Both the position numbers and the translations under genes were made by a program. Shown here piece by piece: positions 63,502 through 64,000 of a DNA stretch of 64,000 nucleotides. This DNA is from Empedobacter tilapiae (GTDB lineage: Bacteria; Bacteroidota; Bacteroidia; Flavobacteriales; Weeksellaceae). Position 1 is the first letter of the stretch; each line of letters starts with the position of its first letter. Where the stretch lies: assembly GCF_004785645.1 (NCBI RefSeq), contig NZ_SRPE01000009.1, positions 121,480-185,479 of the forward strand, in the 5' to 3' direction. The notes below the pieces were generated by a model. That model made no database searches. It saw only the letters and a list, made by a program, of their open reading frames with translations, and was not told where the DNA came from.

Positions 63502-63567
63502 ATGCCCATCCGTTAACTCGCCGATGCCCTTTGAACAACTCACCGATGCCCTTCCGTGAACTAATCT
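63502..63567. repeat. Three imperfect 22-bp tandem repeats
   Basis: ATGCCC recurs at 63502, 63524 and 63546, exactly 22 bp apart. Between them are variants of CCGTTAACTCGCCG (TTGAACAACTCACCG, TCCGTGAACTAATC). The base composition is clearly higher in G+C than the surroundings, suggesting an origin outside the local sequence. Confidence 0.65.
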
Positions 63568-63687
63568 ATACCCGTAACCTTCTAAACAAGTAAGTTCTGA
63601 GAATTATAAAGGAAGCTTGCTTTTTCTTAATAAAAAGCTTCTCGTTGACTGATAGGAAGCTTTTTATTCTGAGAGTATAAGATGTTC

Positions 63688-63811
63688 AATACTTAATACT
63701 TAATACTTAATACTTAATACTTAATACTTAATACTTAATACTTAATACTTAATACTTAATACTTAATACTTAATACTTAATACTTAATACTTAATACTTA
63801 ATACTTAATAC
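63688..63811. repeat. Heptanucleotide repeat AATACTT, about 17.7 copies
   Basis: This is a perfect 7-bp tandem repeat over 124 bp with no interruption visible. It is downstream of the rRNA operon (minus strand), 30 bp beyond its terminator. Perfect identity implies recent slippage expansion. Confidence 0.95.
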
Positions 63812-63834
63812 ATTGTACAAAAAAGTATAAACAC

Positions 63835-63863
63835 AAAAAAGCCTCAAGTTGTTCACTTGAGGC
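63835..63863 (-). terminator. Terminator of the rRNA operon
   Basis: GCCTCAAG with CTTGAGGC (63841-63848 and 63856-63863) around a 7-nt loop, with six A on the left giving a T-run on the minus strand. It follows the 5S gene by about 11 bp. Confidence 0.85.
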
Positions 63864-63874
63864 TTTTAATAAAA

Positions 63875-63982
<108 letters not shown>

Positions 63983-64000
63983 ATATTTTTAAATAGGTTT

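Larger units (their letters stand above)
63332..63840. other. Intergenic region with two kinds of tandem repeat
   Basis: This region lies between acvB and the 5S rRNA terminator. It contains a GC-richer 22-bp repeat block (63502-63567) and a 7-bp repeat block (63688-63811), both listed separately. Near 63612-63676 AAGCTT-containing segments and a TTCTGAGA direct repeat form overlapping imperfect hairpins. No convincing ORF. Confidence 0.6.

Overview
The window is AT-rich chromosomal DNA from a member of the Bacteroidota, most likely the Flavobacteriia (Weeksellaceae-like, for example Empedobacter, Chryseobacterium or Elizabethkingia relatives). The grounds are -7 promoter boxes of the TAnnTTTG type, type IX secretion (T9SS) C-terminal tails, HmuY/HmuR heme uptake, GLPGLI, PCMD and DUF6266 proteins, and an oleate hydratase whose catalytic residues keep the Elizabethkingia numbering (E122, Y241). 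The genus is inferred, not proven. I saw no transposase, integrase, tRNA or CRISPR array. A 5S rRNA lies at the right edge on the minus strand, so the end of an rRNA operon begins just beyond the window.

Layout, left to right. 1-9.2 kb: a divergent lysine-degradation pair (ALDH7-type dehydrogenase and glutaryl-CoA dehydrogenase), a secreted PNGase F-like glycoamidase, a lipase-like hydrolase, a CynX-type MFS exporter, a membrane TPR-HTH regulator and a secreted amidohydrolase. 9.3-19.8 kb: large cell-surface proteins sharing a short terminal module, then a PCMD lipoprotein with an outer-membrane barrel. 20.8-30.3 kb: a heme-acquisition region. It has hmuT-hmuU and a gene fusing the ATPase HmuV to the heme-handling protein HmuS/HemS, convergent with the TonB receptor hmuR and two HmuY-like heme-binding proteins. 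Between the two halves lies an array of eleven 42-bp repeats, each carrying a palindrome. 30.4-35.6 kb: a tight six-gene operon of three phage-tail-collar paralogues without signal peptides, a Tat-exported degenerate 5'-nucleotidase, a T9SS-type surface protein and a tiny PID-CTERM-like membrane protein. 36-39 kb: an AraC regulator and oleate hydratase with a two-site direct repeat between them.

39-45.7 kb is an accessory stretch. It holds lipoproteins, an orphan HTH protein, a DUF6266 protein with helically phased TGTCC repeats, 110-bp direct repeats flanking a lipoprotein, a hydrolase out of frame at a 12-T tract, a MetX-like pseudoenzyme behind a leader-peptide/terminator arrangement, a MITE-like inverted repeat and a candidate riboswitch. 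45.7-63.3 kb is mostly housekeeping: thioesterase, AEC transporter, DLH hydrolase, FabH, AraC regulator, hydroxyacid dehydrogenase, M3 peptidase, AmtB, and a mprF-acvB pair that would make and hydrolyse lysyl-phosphatidylglycerol. 63.3-64 kb holds 22-bp and 7-bp tandem repeats and the 5S rRNA.

The best candidates for something undescribed are the six-gene collar operon, the phased palindrome array at 24.7-25.2 kb, the structured leader at 45.55-45.69 kb, the attenuator-like leader at 45.0-45.17 kb and the HmuV-HmuS fusion.
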